DNA of 64,000 nucleotides. Source: Butyribacter intestini. GTDB taxonomy: Bacteria; Bacillota; Clostridia; Lachnospirales; Lachnospiraceae. Both the position numbers and the translations under genes were made by a program. The stretch covers positions 318,699 through 382,698 of the forward strand of contig LLKB01000001.1 of assembly GCA_001414325.1 (NCBI GenBank), in the 5' to 3' direction. The notes beneath the pieces were generated by a model, which was not told where the DNA came from, ran no database searches, and saw nothing but the letters and a program-made list of their open reading frames with translations. This document shows positions 9,557 through 17,675 of this stretch, one piece after another; position 1 is the first letter of the stretch, and the number at the start of each line of letters is the position of its first letter.

Positions 9557-10534
9557 ATGTTTGGTAAGAGAAAAGAAGAAATGATGGTTTATGTTGTCAT
9601 GGGATTTCTTGAGGCTGGTAAGACAAGTCTTGTAAGAGATCTTATAGTTGACGATATGTTTGATGATAAGATAAAGACACTTATCCTTGCCTGCGAGGAG
9701 GGTGAGGAAGAATATGAGGAGGCTGACCTGAAGAAAGGCTGTGCTGTCTGCGAGTATATTGAGGACGAGGAGTCTTTCAACGGAAAAGTTATCCAGAAAT
9801 TCCTAAAAAAACACAGACCTGACAGGATAATCATCGAGTACAATGGAATGTGGTCTGCGGCAAAAATTCCTGAGCTTTATGATGAACTTGAGGAAATCTG
9901 TTTTGACAGGGAAGTCATTATGCAGACACTTGATGTTGTCAATGATGAGACATTTTCACTTTATATGAAGAATATGCCGTCTCTGATGGTTGAACAGTTT
10001 AAGGTTGCGGAGATGATAATCGTAAACAGATGTACTGTTGAGAATACAAAGAAATCTGCGATAAGAGGAAGTGTAAAAGCCGTAAATCCTCGTGCACAGA
10101 TAGTTTACGAGTCAGAAGATGATGCATTTTATGAGATGAAAGAAGAAATGCCATTTGATGTAAATGCTGATGTTATAGAAGTAAATGAGGGTGACTTCGG
10201 ACTCTGGTATGTCGATATGATAGACCATCAGGAAACATACAACGGAAAGACATTAAAACTTACCGGAATGATACAAAAACCGGGTGGACTTGATAAAGGT
10301 TTTGCGGTATTTGGAAGATATGCAATGACCTGTTGTGCAGATGATGTTCAGTTTATGGGATTTTTGTGCAAGGCAGATGACTGGTCGCAGATAAAGAGCG
10401 GACAGTATGTGACAGTAACGGCACGCATGGAGTACAAGTTTATGGCTGAGTACGGCGAGGAAGGACCTGTATTTTATGCGGAGGAAATAGTTCCGGCACA
10501 GAAACCGGAGGATGAGTTGGTTTATTTTAACTGA
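9557..10534 (+). CDS. G3E-type GTPase fused to a DUF1980/TIGR03943-like C-terminal domain
   Basis: 325 residues. The N-terminal 200 residues are P-loop GTPase-like: VVMGFLEAGKTSLVRDL is a Walker A of the G3E type with Glu in place of the usual Gly, and IIIEYNGMW replaces the family IIEPSG. The CxCC motif is reduced to a single CxxC (GCAVCEY). The C-terminal ~95 residues (LTGMIQKPGG...FAVFGRYAMTCCADDVQFMGFLC...GQYVTVTARM) match, from memory, the CCAAD-containing end of the DUF1980/YcgQ family, which usually sits beside a COG0701 permease and a COG0523 protein. Here the two modules appear fused and no permease is nearby. A role in metal handling is inference. The ATG follows AGTAGGAAGGA. Confidence 0.75.
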   Translation: MFGKRKEEMMVYVVMGFLEAGKTSLVRDLIVDDMFDDKIKTLILACEEGEEEYEEADLKKGCAVCEYIEDEESFNGKVIQKFLKKHRPDRIIIEYNGMWSAAKIPELYDELEEICFDREVIMQTLDVVNDETFSLYMKNMPSLMVEQFKVAEMIIVNRCTVENTKKSAIRGSVKAVNPRAQIVYESEDDAFYEMKEEMPFDVNADVIEVNEGDFGLWYVDMIDHQETYNGKTLKLTGMIQKPGGLDKGFAVFGRYAMTCCADDVQFMGFLCKADDWSQIKSGQYVTVTARMEYKFMAEYGEEGPVFYAEEIVPAQKPEDELVYFN

Positions 10535-10550
10535 TTTTTGGCAGACGGAC

Positions 10551-10691
10551 GAAAGTCAGGGTGACACATGTTCTTAGGCGGCACGCTTTTGCTATGCAAA
10601 CACGCAGCGGTACTAACGCACCAAAATACGGTGCGCAAGTGCCGGCGTGTTTGAAATGCCGCTTGCAGAACATATATGCACCCTGACTTTC
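10551..10691. repeat. 141-bp palindromic element
   Basis: Perfect 13-bp ends GAAAGTCAGGGTG / CACCCTGACTTTC, continuing as an imperfect stem (ATGTTCT / AGAACAT, GGCGGCA / TGCCGC, AAACACGC / GCGTGTTT) down to a central CGCACC / GGTGCG hairpin. It begins 16 bases after the GTPase stop and may end its transcript or be a mobile remnant. No other copy was seen in the window. Confidence 0.7.
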
Positions 10692-11288
10692 TGTTTTGTT
10701 GGTGAGAATATAGTTATTTTTGTTATATTATGTATAATATGTTTTTTTGTAATTAAATATGGGAATACTTGAAATAGCTGATTGAATATGTTATTATTGG
10801 ATTAGCAAAAATAATTGATAACAGTGTCATATATGGCACAAAAACAAAACTCTCATAAGCCGCTAACTTATGAGAGTTTTTCTTTTTTGTTTGATAGAAA
10901 AGTAACTATCAGGCTAATTGTCACTGGATTTTTTCGTCTAACCATTTGCAAATATAGTAACTTAATATATTTACCATGACAGCATTTATAATTGATAACA
11001 ACATATATGACACCCCTCCCTGTTGTCCAGTTTGGGTTTGTGACAACATAGACATTATAATAGATTTTGTATTTATTTCCATATAAAAGTTATTAATTTA
11101 TTAATATGAGGATTGATTGGATTTTAAATTTTTGATTTTATTTATTTTTTGTTTCCTGCAACATTTTTTTCTAACTTCTGTCTTTATATGTAAGAAGAGA
11201 TTGCTTTCATTTAAATCAATGGTGCAAGTGACAGTGATTACAGGCAATTTCTACGAGATTTAAAGAATTGTTTAAGAAGGCGGTTTTT
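10692..11288. other. AT-rich intergenic region upstream of the LRR protein
   Basis: No coding frame of note. It contains a strong terminator at 10849-10877 (listed separately) and then about 400 bases of AT-rich leader. TTTGTGACAA at 11037-11046 is the inverse of a TTGTCACAAA motif found twice upstream of the other large surface protein. A possible -10 TATAAT lies near 11055. No riboswitch consensus was recognised. Confidence 0.5.
10846..10890 (+). terminator. Strong intrinsic terminator
   Basis: ACTCTCATAAG (10849-10859) / CTTATGAGAGT (10867-10877), a seven-base loop, then TTTTTCTTTTTT. It lies over 300 bases after the last plus-strand stop, beyond the 141-bp palindrome, so it either ends a long 3' tail or a small untranslated RNA. 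Confidence 0.85.
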
Positions 11289-11324
11289 ATGAGATTTAAT
11301 TGTTTTAGGAGGCGGTTTTTATGA
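11289..11324 (+). CDS. Possible 11-codon leader peptide
   Basis: The sequence AGGCGGTTTTTATGA occurs twice in tandem, ending at 11292 and 11324. The first copy starts an 11-codon frame (MRFNCFRRRFL) whose TGA overlaps the next ATG as ATGA. This is the layout of a translationally coupled leader, but it may simply be a duplicated initiation region. Confidence 0.4.
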   Translation: MRFNCFRRRFL

Positions 11325-13444
11325 AGTTAGGAAAGTTATTTTTTGTGATGGCGGCTGGTGTTTTTTGTGTCGGGATTGGTGTGACGGCAGATAGTCACGG
11401 AGCTTCGGCGGCTGTTAAGGTTTCAGTCAGTAAAAATGAAATAAGGTCTTACAGTGGAAGTGGTGTTTTGAAAATAGGCAAAAATATTAAGAGTATAGCT
11501 GTTGACCCAACAATTTCAGGAAAGCACAGTATTTCAAGTATTAAGGTTGAGAGTGGTAACAAGTATTTTTATGTTAAAGACGGCATACTTTTCAGCAAGG
11601 ATAAGACTAAGCTGATTTTATATCCGAATATGCGTAAGAATACAACTTATACTGTTCCGTCGGGTGTTAAAGTGATAGGTGAATATGCCTTTGCAGGTGC
11701 AAATATTAAAAATGTCACGATTTCTTCTAAGGTAAGTGAAATTGGAAAGAACGCATTTGAAAATTGCAAGAGTCTTGAAAAAGTTCAGGGAGAATTTAAT
11801 ACAAGTGAATTACCGGAAAATTTGTTTTACGACTGTACGAAATTAAATTATTTTGTTATACCTGACAGTGTGAAAAAAATAAAATGGGATGTTTTTTACG
11901 GTTGTAAAAATCTTAAAGTTAAGATAGGCAAAAATGTTGAAAGTATAAGTCTAAACAGTGATGATTATGCTGCATCATATGAAGTTGACCCTGAAAACAA
12001 AGTGTATAAAATTGATGATGGTGTATGGTATTCAAAGGATGGTACAAAACTTTTGTGTTATCCGAAAAATAAAGCCGGTGAATATATTCTTCCGGACACG
12101 GTAACTGATATAAAACTTACGGCTGGTTTTGAGGAAAATAAAAAACTTACGGCACTTATTTTAAATGATAAAGTAACGGAGTTTGATATAAGAAAACTTG
12201 AGGGATGCTCGGCTCTTGAAAAACTTGTTTTAGGTGCTTCTGTTAAAGAGGTAAAGATGAATTTCACAAAAGAATATTCTCTTGAACTTGACAGTTTAAA
12301 GGAGATAAGCGTATCTGAAAAAAATGACTGCTATGCTTCATATGGCGGTGCTTTGTATTCAAAAGATTTTACTAAGCTGTATTTTATACCTGATGCTATG
12401 GATAAACTTGAGCTGAATGAAAATGTAGAGGAGATAGATGAGAGGATAGGTCTTGATAAAAATAATTATAATGAGATTATCCTGCCTGATACAAATAAAA
12501 ATTTTTTTGTAAATGATAATGTCCTTTATGATAAAGGCATGACAAGAATAGTTATTTTTCCAAGTGTTATAACTTCATATAAACTTCCTGCTACAGTGAA
12601 TGATGTATCGACGATAACAAGCAGTATGTATATAGATGATGGTGATAACGGATATGACAGATTTAGCCGCAGTGCCTGCAATCTTGAAAGTATTGAAGCG
12701 GATGAGAAGAGCAGTTATTTTAAATCTAAGGATGGCATTTTATATAATAATGACATGACAGAGCTTGTATTATATCCTCAGGCTAAAAAAGGTAAATATA
12801 CAATGCCAAAAGGTATAAAAACAGCGGATATGGGTGTATTTTCAAATGCAACAGGACTTACGGAACTTACATTGTCTTATGAGAAAAGTCTTTCGTTTGA
12901 CGGTTGTAAAGCATTGAAAAAGGTTACTTATAGTGAGGGTGTTACGAGTGTATCATTGTTCAGAACAAACAGTACGGCGATAAATAATATATATCTTCCG
13001 GGAACTTTGAGATATATTTCACTGTGCGGCTCTGGCAGGGGAGCAACAGTACACGGATATGATAAAACACTTTATTACAGTTCTGATGATGAATATTTCA
13101 AGACAAAGTTAGAGGATTATGTTAAAAAATACGGTTACAAATATAAAAGTCTTGGAAAAGCACCCGGAAAGGTTACAGGTTTGACGGCAAAAAAGACAGG
13201 TCACAATATAAAAGTGAGCTGGAATAAACTTGCGGGAGCAGACGGCTACAAAGTATATTATTTTGTGAAGAAAGATGGGGTAAACACGGAGGTTACATTA
13301 AAGAGCATCACAGGTTATAAAAACAGTTCATGCAGCTTTAATAAAAGTAAACTTCAGGGGGCAGTGCAGATATATGTTACTGCATATAAAAAAGTAAACG
13401 GTGTCAAGGTTTATAGTTTGCCTGTTTCGGTGAAGTGCAAATAA
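11321..13444 (+). CDS. Secreted BspA-type leucine-rich-repeat protein with C-terminal Fn3-like domain
   Basis: 707 residues. A signal peptide (basic start, hydrophobic FFVMAAGVFCVGIGVT, cut near ASA) is followed by several BspA/LRR_5 units (IGEYAFAGANIKNVTISSKVSEIGKNAFENCKSLEKV, then IPDSVKKIKWDVFYGCKNLKV). Interspersed with these is a recurrent YFYVKDGILFSKDKTKLILYPN module (also at VYKIDDGVWYSKDGTKLLCYP, CYASYGGALYSKDFTKLYFIP and YFKSKDGILYNNDMTELVLYP). The last ~90 residues (APGKVTGLTAKKTG...IKVSWNKLAGADGYKVYY) form a fibronectin-III-like domain. No LPXTG or membrane anchor is seen, so it is secreted or wall-associated noncovalently. An adhesion role is inferred from family context. The ATG has AGGAGG upstream. 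Confidence 0.88.
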   Translation: MKLGKLFFVMAAGVFCVGIGVTADSHGASAAVKVSVSKNEIRSYSGSGVLKIGKNIKSIAVDPTISGKHSISSIKVESGNKYFYVKDGILFSKDKTKLILYPNMRKNTTYTVPSGVKVIGEYAFAGANIKNVTISSKVSEIGKNAFENCKSLEKVQGEFNTSELPENLFYDCTKLNYFVIPDSVKKIKWDVFYGCKNLKVKIGKNVESISLNSDDYAASYEVDPENKVYKIDDGVWYSKDGTKLLCYPKNKAGEYILPDTVTDIKLTAGFEENKKLTALILNDKVTEFDIRKLEGCSALEKLVLGASVKEVKMNFTKEYSLELDSLKEISVSEKNDCYASYGGALYSKDFTKLYFIPDAMDKLELNENVEEIDERIGLDKNNYNEIILPDTNKNFFVNDNVLYDKGMTRIVIFPSVITSYKLPATVNDVSTITSSMYIDDGDNGYDRFSRSACNLESIEADEKSSYFKSKDGILYNNDMTELVLYPQAKKGKYTMPKGIKTADMGVFSNATGLTELTLSYEKSLSFDGCKALKKVTYSEGVTSVSLFRTNSTAINNIYLPGTLRYISLCGSGRGATVHGYDKTLYYSSDDEYFKTKLEDYVKKYGYKYKSLGKAPGKVTGLTAKKTGHNIKVSWNKLAGADGYKVYYFVKKDGVNTEVTLKSITGYKNSSCSFNKSKLQGAVQIYVTAYKKVNGVKVYSLPVSVKCK

Positions 13445-13482
13445 AAATTACATTGCATCGATTGACAGTCGCTTTGACATAC

Positions 13483-13525
13483 AAAACCGCATCTGTTAAG
13501 ATAATAGCAGATGCGGTTTTGCATT
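13483..13525 (+). terminator. Intrinsic terminator after LRR gene
   Basis: AAAACCGCATCTG (13483-13495) / CAGATGCGGTTTT (13508-13520), a 12-base loop; the T tract forms part of the stem. Confidence 0.8.
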
Positions 13526-13562
13526 TTCCTGTGAATTTGTGAGAATGAAAGGTGATATAGAT

Positions 13563-14252
13563 ATGAGTAAAATTTTAATAATTGAGGATGATGCTGCTAT
13601 TGCAGAGCTTGAAAAAGATTATCTTGAACTTAGCGATTTTGAGGTTGCCATTGAGTCTGACGGAAGTTCGGGTGCTGCCCATGCCGTTGATGAGGATTTT
13701 GACCTTATCCTTTTAGACCTTATGCTTCCGGGGATGGATGGTTTTGAAATTTGTAAGTATATCAGGGAGAAAAAGGACACGCCTATCCTTATGGTTTCGG
13801 CAAAAAAAGATGATATTGACAAGATAAGGGGACTTGGACTTGGTGCAGATGATTATATCACTAAGCCGTTTAGTCCGAGTGAACTTATAGCAAGGGTAAA
13901 GGCTCACCTTGCAAGATACAAAAGACTTACGGCATCGGGAACACAGGAGAATGATGTTATCGAGATAAGAGGTCTTAAGATTGATAAGACTGCGAGAAGA
14001 GTTTATATCAACGGTGTTGAGAAAAATTTCACGACAAAAGAGTTTGACCTTCTCACATTTCTTGCATCAAATCCAAATCATGTATATTCAAAAGAGGAAT
14101 TGTTCAAAGAAATATGGGAGATGGAGTCAGTCGGTGATATAGCTACCGTGACGGTACATATCAAGAAGATAAGGGAAAAGATTGAGGAAAGCACGGCAAA
14201 ACCGCAGTATATTGAGACTATCTGGGGCGTCGGTTACAGATTTAAAGTGTGA
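13563..14252 (+). CDS. OmpR/PhoB-family response regulator
   Basis: About 229 residues. The receiver domain has the acidic pocket (IIEDDAA), phospho-acceptor Asp in DLILLDLMLPGMDG, the Ser in LMVSAKKDD and the Lys of ITKPFSP. A winged-helix DNA-binding domain follows (FTTKEFDLLTFLASNPNHVYSKEELF, then VTVHIKKIREKIE and YIETIWGVGYRFKV). Start ATG 13563 follows AAAGGTGA; in-frame starts at 13539 and 13545 lack such a site. It converges on a histidine kinase gene with only 20 bases between the stop codons, its likely partner. Confidence 0.93.
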   Translation: MSKILIIEDDAAIAELEKDYLELSDFEVAIESDGSSGAAHAVDEDFDLILLDLMLPGMDGFEICKYIREKKDTPILMVSAKKDDIDKIRGLGLGADDYITKPFSPSELIARVKAHLARYKRLTASGTQENDVIEIRGLKIDKTARRVYINGVEKNFTTKEFDLLTFLASNPNHVYSKEELFKEIWEMESVGDIATVTVHIKKIREKIEESTAKPQYIETIWGVGYRFKV

Positions 14253-14258
14253 TACCAC

Positions 14259-14289
14259 AAGACGGGCAATTATCATTTTTGCCCGTCTT
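14259..14289. terminator. Shared bidirectional terminator
   Basis: AAGACGGGCAA (14259-14269) / TTGCCCGTCTT (14279-14289), with T-rich tails on one side and A/T flanks on the other. It serves the converging regulator and kinase genes and overlaps the kinase stop codon (14273-14275). Confidence 0.8.
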
Positions 14290-15838
14290 TTACTTTCAAT
14301 GTAAAATAAATACTTGTCCCTGTTCCGGGTGTACTCTTTGCCCATATCTTTCCACCGTGGTCGAGTATTATCTTTTTTACTATGGCGAGACCGAGACCGC
14401 TTCCACGCTTGGCAGAATTTCTTGACGCATCTGCCCTGAAAAATCGATCAAATATGTTCGGCAGGTCTTTTTCCGAAATTCCGGGACCGTCATCGGAGAT
14501 TTCTATGCGTACAAATTCATCCGGTTTTACCGGTGGATTTACATCCGTGCCATCCTTGTTTATCTGGCGGTATAAAGGTTTTTTTTGTTTGTGCGGTTTG
14601 TAGGAAAGAGCAATTCTTATATTGCCATGTTCTTTGTCCTTATATTTAAGAGCATTTCCGGTAATATTATTTAAAACCCTGCGAAGCTGCTCAGGGTCAG
14701 CAGATACCATGATACCCTGTGGTGCGTTATTTTCATAAGATACATTCATATTGTTTGACTCATAATCAAAAGAAATTGAATCAATATAATTTTCAAGATA
14801 TTCTGAAATATCAAATGTAACATAATTGTACGGGATAGAATTCTGCTCTATTTTAGAAAACAGCGACAATTCATCTACGAGATATGTCATATCATTTGCT
14901 TTTGAATGAATGGTTTTAAGATATTTCTGCTGTTTCTCAGGTGTCTTTGCAATACCGTCAATAAGTCCCTCAGAGTAGCCTTTTATGGCAGTGAGCGGTG
15001 TCTTGAGGTCATGTGATATATTGCTCATCATTTCTCTTGTGTCATTTTCGTACTGGATTCGTTCCTCAAGCATTGACTTAAGTCTTATACGCATTTCCTC
15101 GAAATCACGGCATAGCACACCTATCTCATCGCAGGAATTTACATGGACGGGATTGTCAAGATTTCCGGCACCTATCTGCATTGTGGCGATACGAAGTATG
15201 TTCAAAGGTTTTATGATACTGTGGTATAGCCATATTATAAGGAGAGCCGCAGTCATAAACAGGATAAGTGTAAACGCTATGGCTATGTCTCTGACTGAAC
15301 TTTCCCACCTTGGTATGAGATTAGAAAGTTTTGTTATAAGAAAAAGCTGTCCCGTAGTTCCATCAGAAAAATAAAAGTCTTTGCCACGGGTAAGTGTCGA
15401 ACTTTTCTGGTCAATAAGGATATTATCGTTTTTGCCGTAGGAATATTCACCAAAAGACGGCAGCGTGGAAACACAGCCATAAAAATCTTTATTGCCTATG
15501 TAATATTCATTTTCACCTTTAAATACAACAATAAAAGAATCCTTTGAGGAAATAGAGCGGGAAGTATCATTTAAAAAATTTTTGTCAAGTAATTTGTCAG
15601 GATATTCGTCAGCAAGCGTAACAAGTTTATTATAATCATTAAGGGTAAGTTTATAAAGAAGCTGTACAGGATTTAAGACAAGACCATAATCATAGCTATT
15701 TTCACTTTCGGTACTGTAATAAGATGATAATATATCCGTCTGGTTCTGCACTATCAAGTGAAAACAGACAAGACCCGCACAAAGCGGAAAAATTGCGATA
15801 ATCAAAAACGAAATAATCAATTTACCTCTAATCTTCAT
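14273..15838 (-). CDS. Sensor histidine kinase
   Basis: About 521 residues. Membrane segment 1 is near residues 6-30, an extracellular sensor domain spans ~31-180, and membrane segment 2 (IAIAFTLILFMTAALLIIWLY) follows. A HAMP linker (PLNILRIATMQIGAGNLDNPV) leads to the HisKA dimerisation helix with phospho-acceptor His in MSNISHDLKTPLTAIKGY. HATPase motifs are NITGNALKY (N box), DDGPGI (G1), FDRFFR (F) and GSGLGLAI (G2). Start ATG 15838 lies just after GGAGGTTTTT; an upstream ATG 12 bases earlier overlaps that ribosome site. It is on the opposite strand to the adjacent OmpR-type regulator, so partner identity is inferred from adjacency. Confidence 0.92.
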   Translation of the reverse strand: MKIRGKLIISFLIIAIFPLCAGLVCFHLIVQNQTDILSSYYSTESENSYDYGLVLNPVQLLYKLTLNDYNKLVTLADEYPDKLLDKNFLNDTSRSISSKDSFIVVFKGENEYYIGNKDFYGCVSTLPSFGEYSYGKNDNILIDQKSSTLTRGKDFYFSDGTTGQLFLITKLSNLIPRWESSVRDIAIAFTLILFMTAALLIIWLYHSIIKPLNILRIATMQIGAGNLDNPVHVNSCDEIGVLCRDFEEMRIRLKSMLEERIQYENDTREMMSNISHDLKTPLTAIKGYSEGLIDGIAKTPEKQQKYLKTIHSKANDMTYLVDELSLFSKIEQNSIPYNYVTFDISEYLENYIDSISFDYESNNMNVSYENNAPQGIMVSADPEQLRRVLNNITGNALKYKDKEHGNIRIALSYKPHKQKKPLYRQINKDGTDVNPPVKPDEFVRIEISDDGPGISEKDLPNIFDRFFRADASRNSAKRGSGLGLAIVKKIILDHGGKIWAKSTPGTGTSIYFTLKVKDGQK

Positions 15839-15901
15839 AAAAACCTCCATAAATCAAAGCTATCTGCCTGTTTAAGAGCAAATAGCTTTGTGAAAAAAAT
15901 A

Positions 15902-17332
15902 TTAGTAAGCATTTTTATTTACTTTTCGTCCAAAAAATGTAAGGAAAAGTATTTTAAAGTCAAGTGCAAGTGTCCAGTTTTCAACATAATAAAGGTCACA
16001 CTCGATGCGGCCGGTTATGGAAGTATCGCCCCTAAAGCCATTTACCTGTGCCCAGCCGGTCATGCCCGGACGAACCTGGTGCTTTATCATATATCTTGGT
16101 ATTTCTTCCTTGAATTTATTTACAAAGAATGGTCTTTCAGGTCTTGGACCGACAAGACTCATATCACCCTTTAACACATTAAATATCTGAGGAAGCTCGT
16201 CAATATTTGTCTTACGCATAAATTTTCCTATAGGGGTGACTCTAGGGTCATCTTTAGTGGTCCATGCTTTCTTTTCTTCGCTTGCTTCCTGAACTTTCAT
16301 TGAACGGAACTTATACATATCAAACTCCCTGTTGTGAAGTCCGATTCGTTTTTGTTTGAATATAAGCGGACCCGGGGATGTTGTTTTTACGATTATTGCT
16401 GTTATAAGCATAGGAATCGCAAAGAGTATAAGTGCGACTGTAGCACCAAAAATATCAACGGCACGCTTTAATACAATATTGTATGAAGAACTGAGTGGTA
16501 CATGGCGCACATGGATAACGGGTATTCCATCTAAATCCTCAGTGTAAGGTTTTGTAGGAATGATGTTGTTGTAATCAGGAGCAAATTTTGTATGGACACC
16601 TGATTTTTCGCAGATTGCTACAAGTCCTTCAAGTTTTGAATATTCATCGATGCTAAGTGTAATGACTATCTCGTCAAATTCATTTGATGAGAGATAATGT
16701 TCAAGGGCACCGAGCCTGTCTACAACTTTGATGGTACGGTATTCATCGCCTATTTTTTTGTTATCATCGAGAATACCATGTATTTTGTAACCCCATTCAG
16801 GATGCAGTCTTAAACGCCTTATATAATTTTCGGCGGTTCGGCTGTAGCCGACGATAAGGACATGTTTAAGATTTTTTCCGTCTTTTCTCATTTTTCTTAA
16901 GATAGAAATAACAACAAGTCGGAAAGCATAGTCGATAACAATATTTATGCAGGCAAAGAAGCCGAGTAAAAGTCTTGCGTAATCCCACTGTTTGAAGAAG
17001 TAAAGTGCTGCAAGGCAGTATATGATACCAAAAAAGTTTGACTTGATAAGGCAGAAAAGCTCCGCACGCCTGCCACTTGTTCTTTTTGGGTCATACATCC
17101 CGCAGAAACCGTATATGATGAGATAGCAGGGAACTATCATAGTCAGAAGATTCTGATACTGTGACATATCCTTGTAATATCCGAGCGGCGGAGAAATAAT
17201 ATGCCATCTGATAAGCGGGCTGTTAAATTCATCAAGTCTTAAGATATATGCTAAGTTAAACGATAAATAAATTATTATTGCATCAACAATAATGTGTAAA
17301 ATGTTTAGTAATCGCTGGTTTTCTTTAATCAA
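15902..17332 (-). CDS. Undecaprenyl-phosphate sugar phosphotransferase (WcaJ/EpsL type)
   Basis: 476 residues. It starts exopolysaccharide or wall-glycan units by moving a sugar-1-phosphate onto undecaprenyl phosphate. The N-terminal ~130 residues contain four or five membrane helices. A nucleotide-binding-like middle (HVLIVGYSRTAENYIRRLRL) follows. The C-terminal catalytic bacterial-transferase domain has KRAVDIFGATVALI, PLIFKQKRIGLHNREFDMYKFRSM, NIDELPQIFNVLKGDMSLVGPRPE, RPGMTGWAQVNGFRGDTS and a DLYYVENWTLALDFKI tail. Full length for the family. The start is TTG (17330-17332), with GAGG eight bases upstream. No glycan cluster surrounds it, so this may be an orphan priming enzyme. Confidence 0.93.
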   Translation of the reverse strand: MIKENQRLLNILHIIVDAIIIYLSFNLAYILRLDEFNSPLIRWHIISPPLGYYKDMSQYQNLLTMIVPCYLIIYGFCGMYDPKRTSGRRAELFCLIKSNFFGIIYCLAALYFFKQWDYARLLLGFFACINIVIDYAFRLVVISILRKMRKDGKNLKHVLIVGYSRTAENYIRRLRLHPEWGYKIHGILDDNKKIGDEYRTIKVVDRLGALEHYLSSNEFDEIVITLSIDEYSKLEGLVAICEKSGVHTKFAPDYNNIIPTKPYTEDLDGIPVIHVRHVPLSSSYNIVLKRAVDIFGATVALILFAIPMLITAIIVKTTSPGPLIFKQKRIGLHNREFDMYKFRSMKVQEASEEKKAWTTKDDPRVTPIGKFMRKTNIDELPQIFNVLKGDMSLVGPRPERPFFVNKFKEEIPRYMIKHQVRPGMTGWAQVNGFRGDTSITGRIECDLYYVENWTLALDFKILFLTFFGRKVNKNAY

Positions 17333-17675
17333 TTTTTCATCCTCTCAATCTCTTGTAACTTTTTAAAACCTATGGCTTTTAAAAATAAAATGTGCTAAAA
17401 TGTTAAATGTTTGTATGTGCATTAATTATTATAGATGTTTGGGCAGAAGCTTTTTATTGCTTCTTTGTTATATGAATTTTCCCCTTGCATCATTATATAA
17501 GGTATAATTATTTTGCGCAACAATAAAATTTAATATAATATATGAAATGAAAAAATTATATTTTTTTCACAAGTTAAACACAAAAACTTGCTAAAATCTG
17601 TTTTACAGATAAGAAAAAGAGGTTACAGGCCTCACTATAGATGTGGACAGTAACAAAAAGTAAAGGGAGGTACCG
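17333..17675. other. Divergent intergenic region (transferase / HtrA)
   Basis: A 343-base AT-rich divergent promoter region. On the plus strand TTGCGC (17513-17518) and TATAAT (17534-17539) are a possible promoter, though the 15-base spacer is short. A small palindrome ATCTG-TTTTA-CAGAT lies at 17596-17610, and GAGG-TTACAG-GCCTC follows at 17619-17633, either of which could be an operator. No gene seen. Confidence 0.4.

Noticed and set aside
10892..11320. Riboswitch (for example cyclic di-GMP) before the LRR gene
   Set aside because: The leader is long, but I could not identify any class-specific conserved core.
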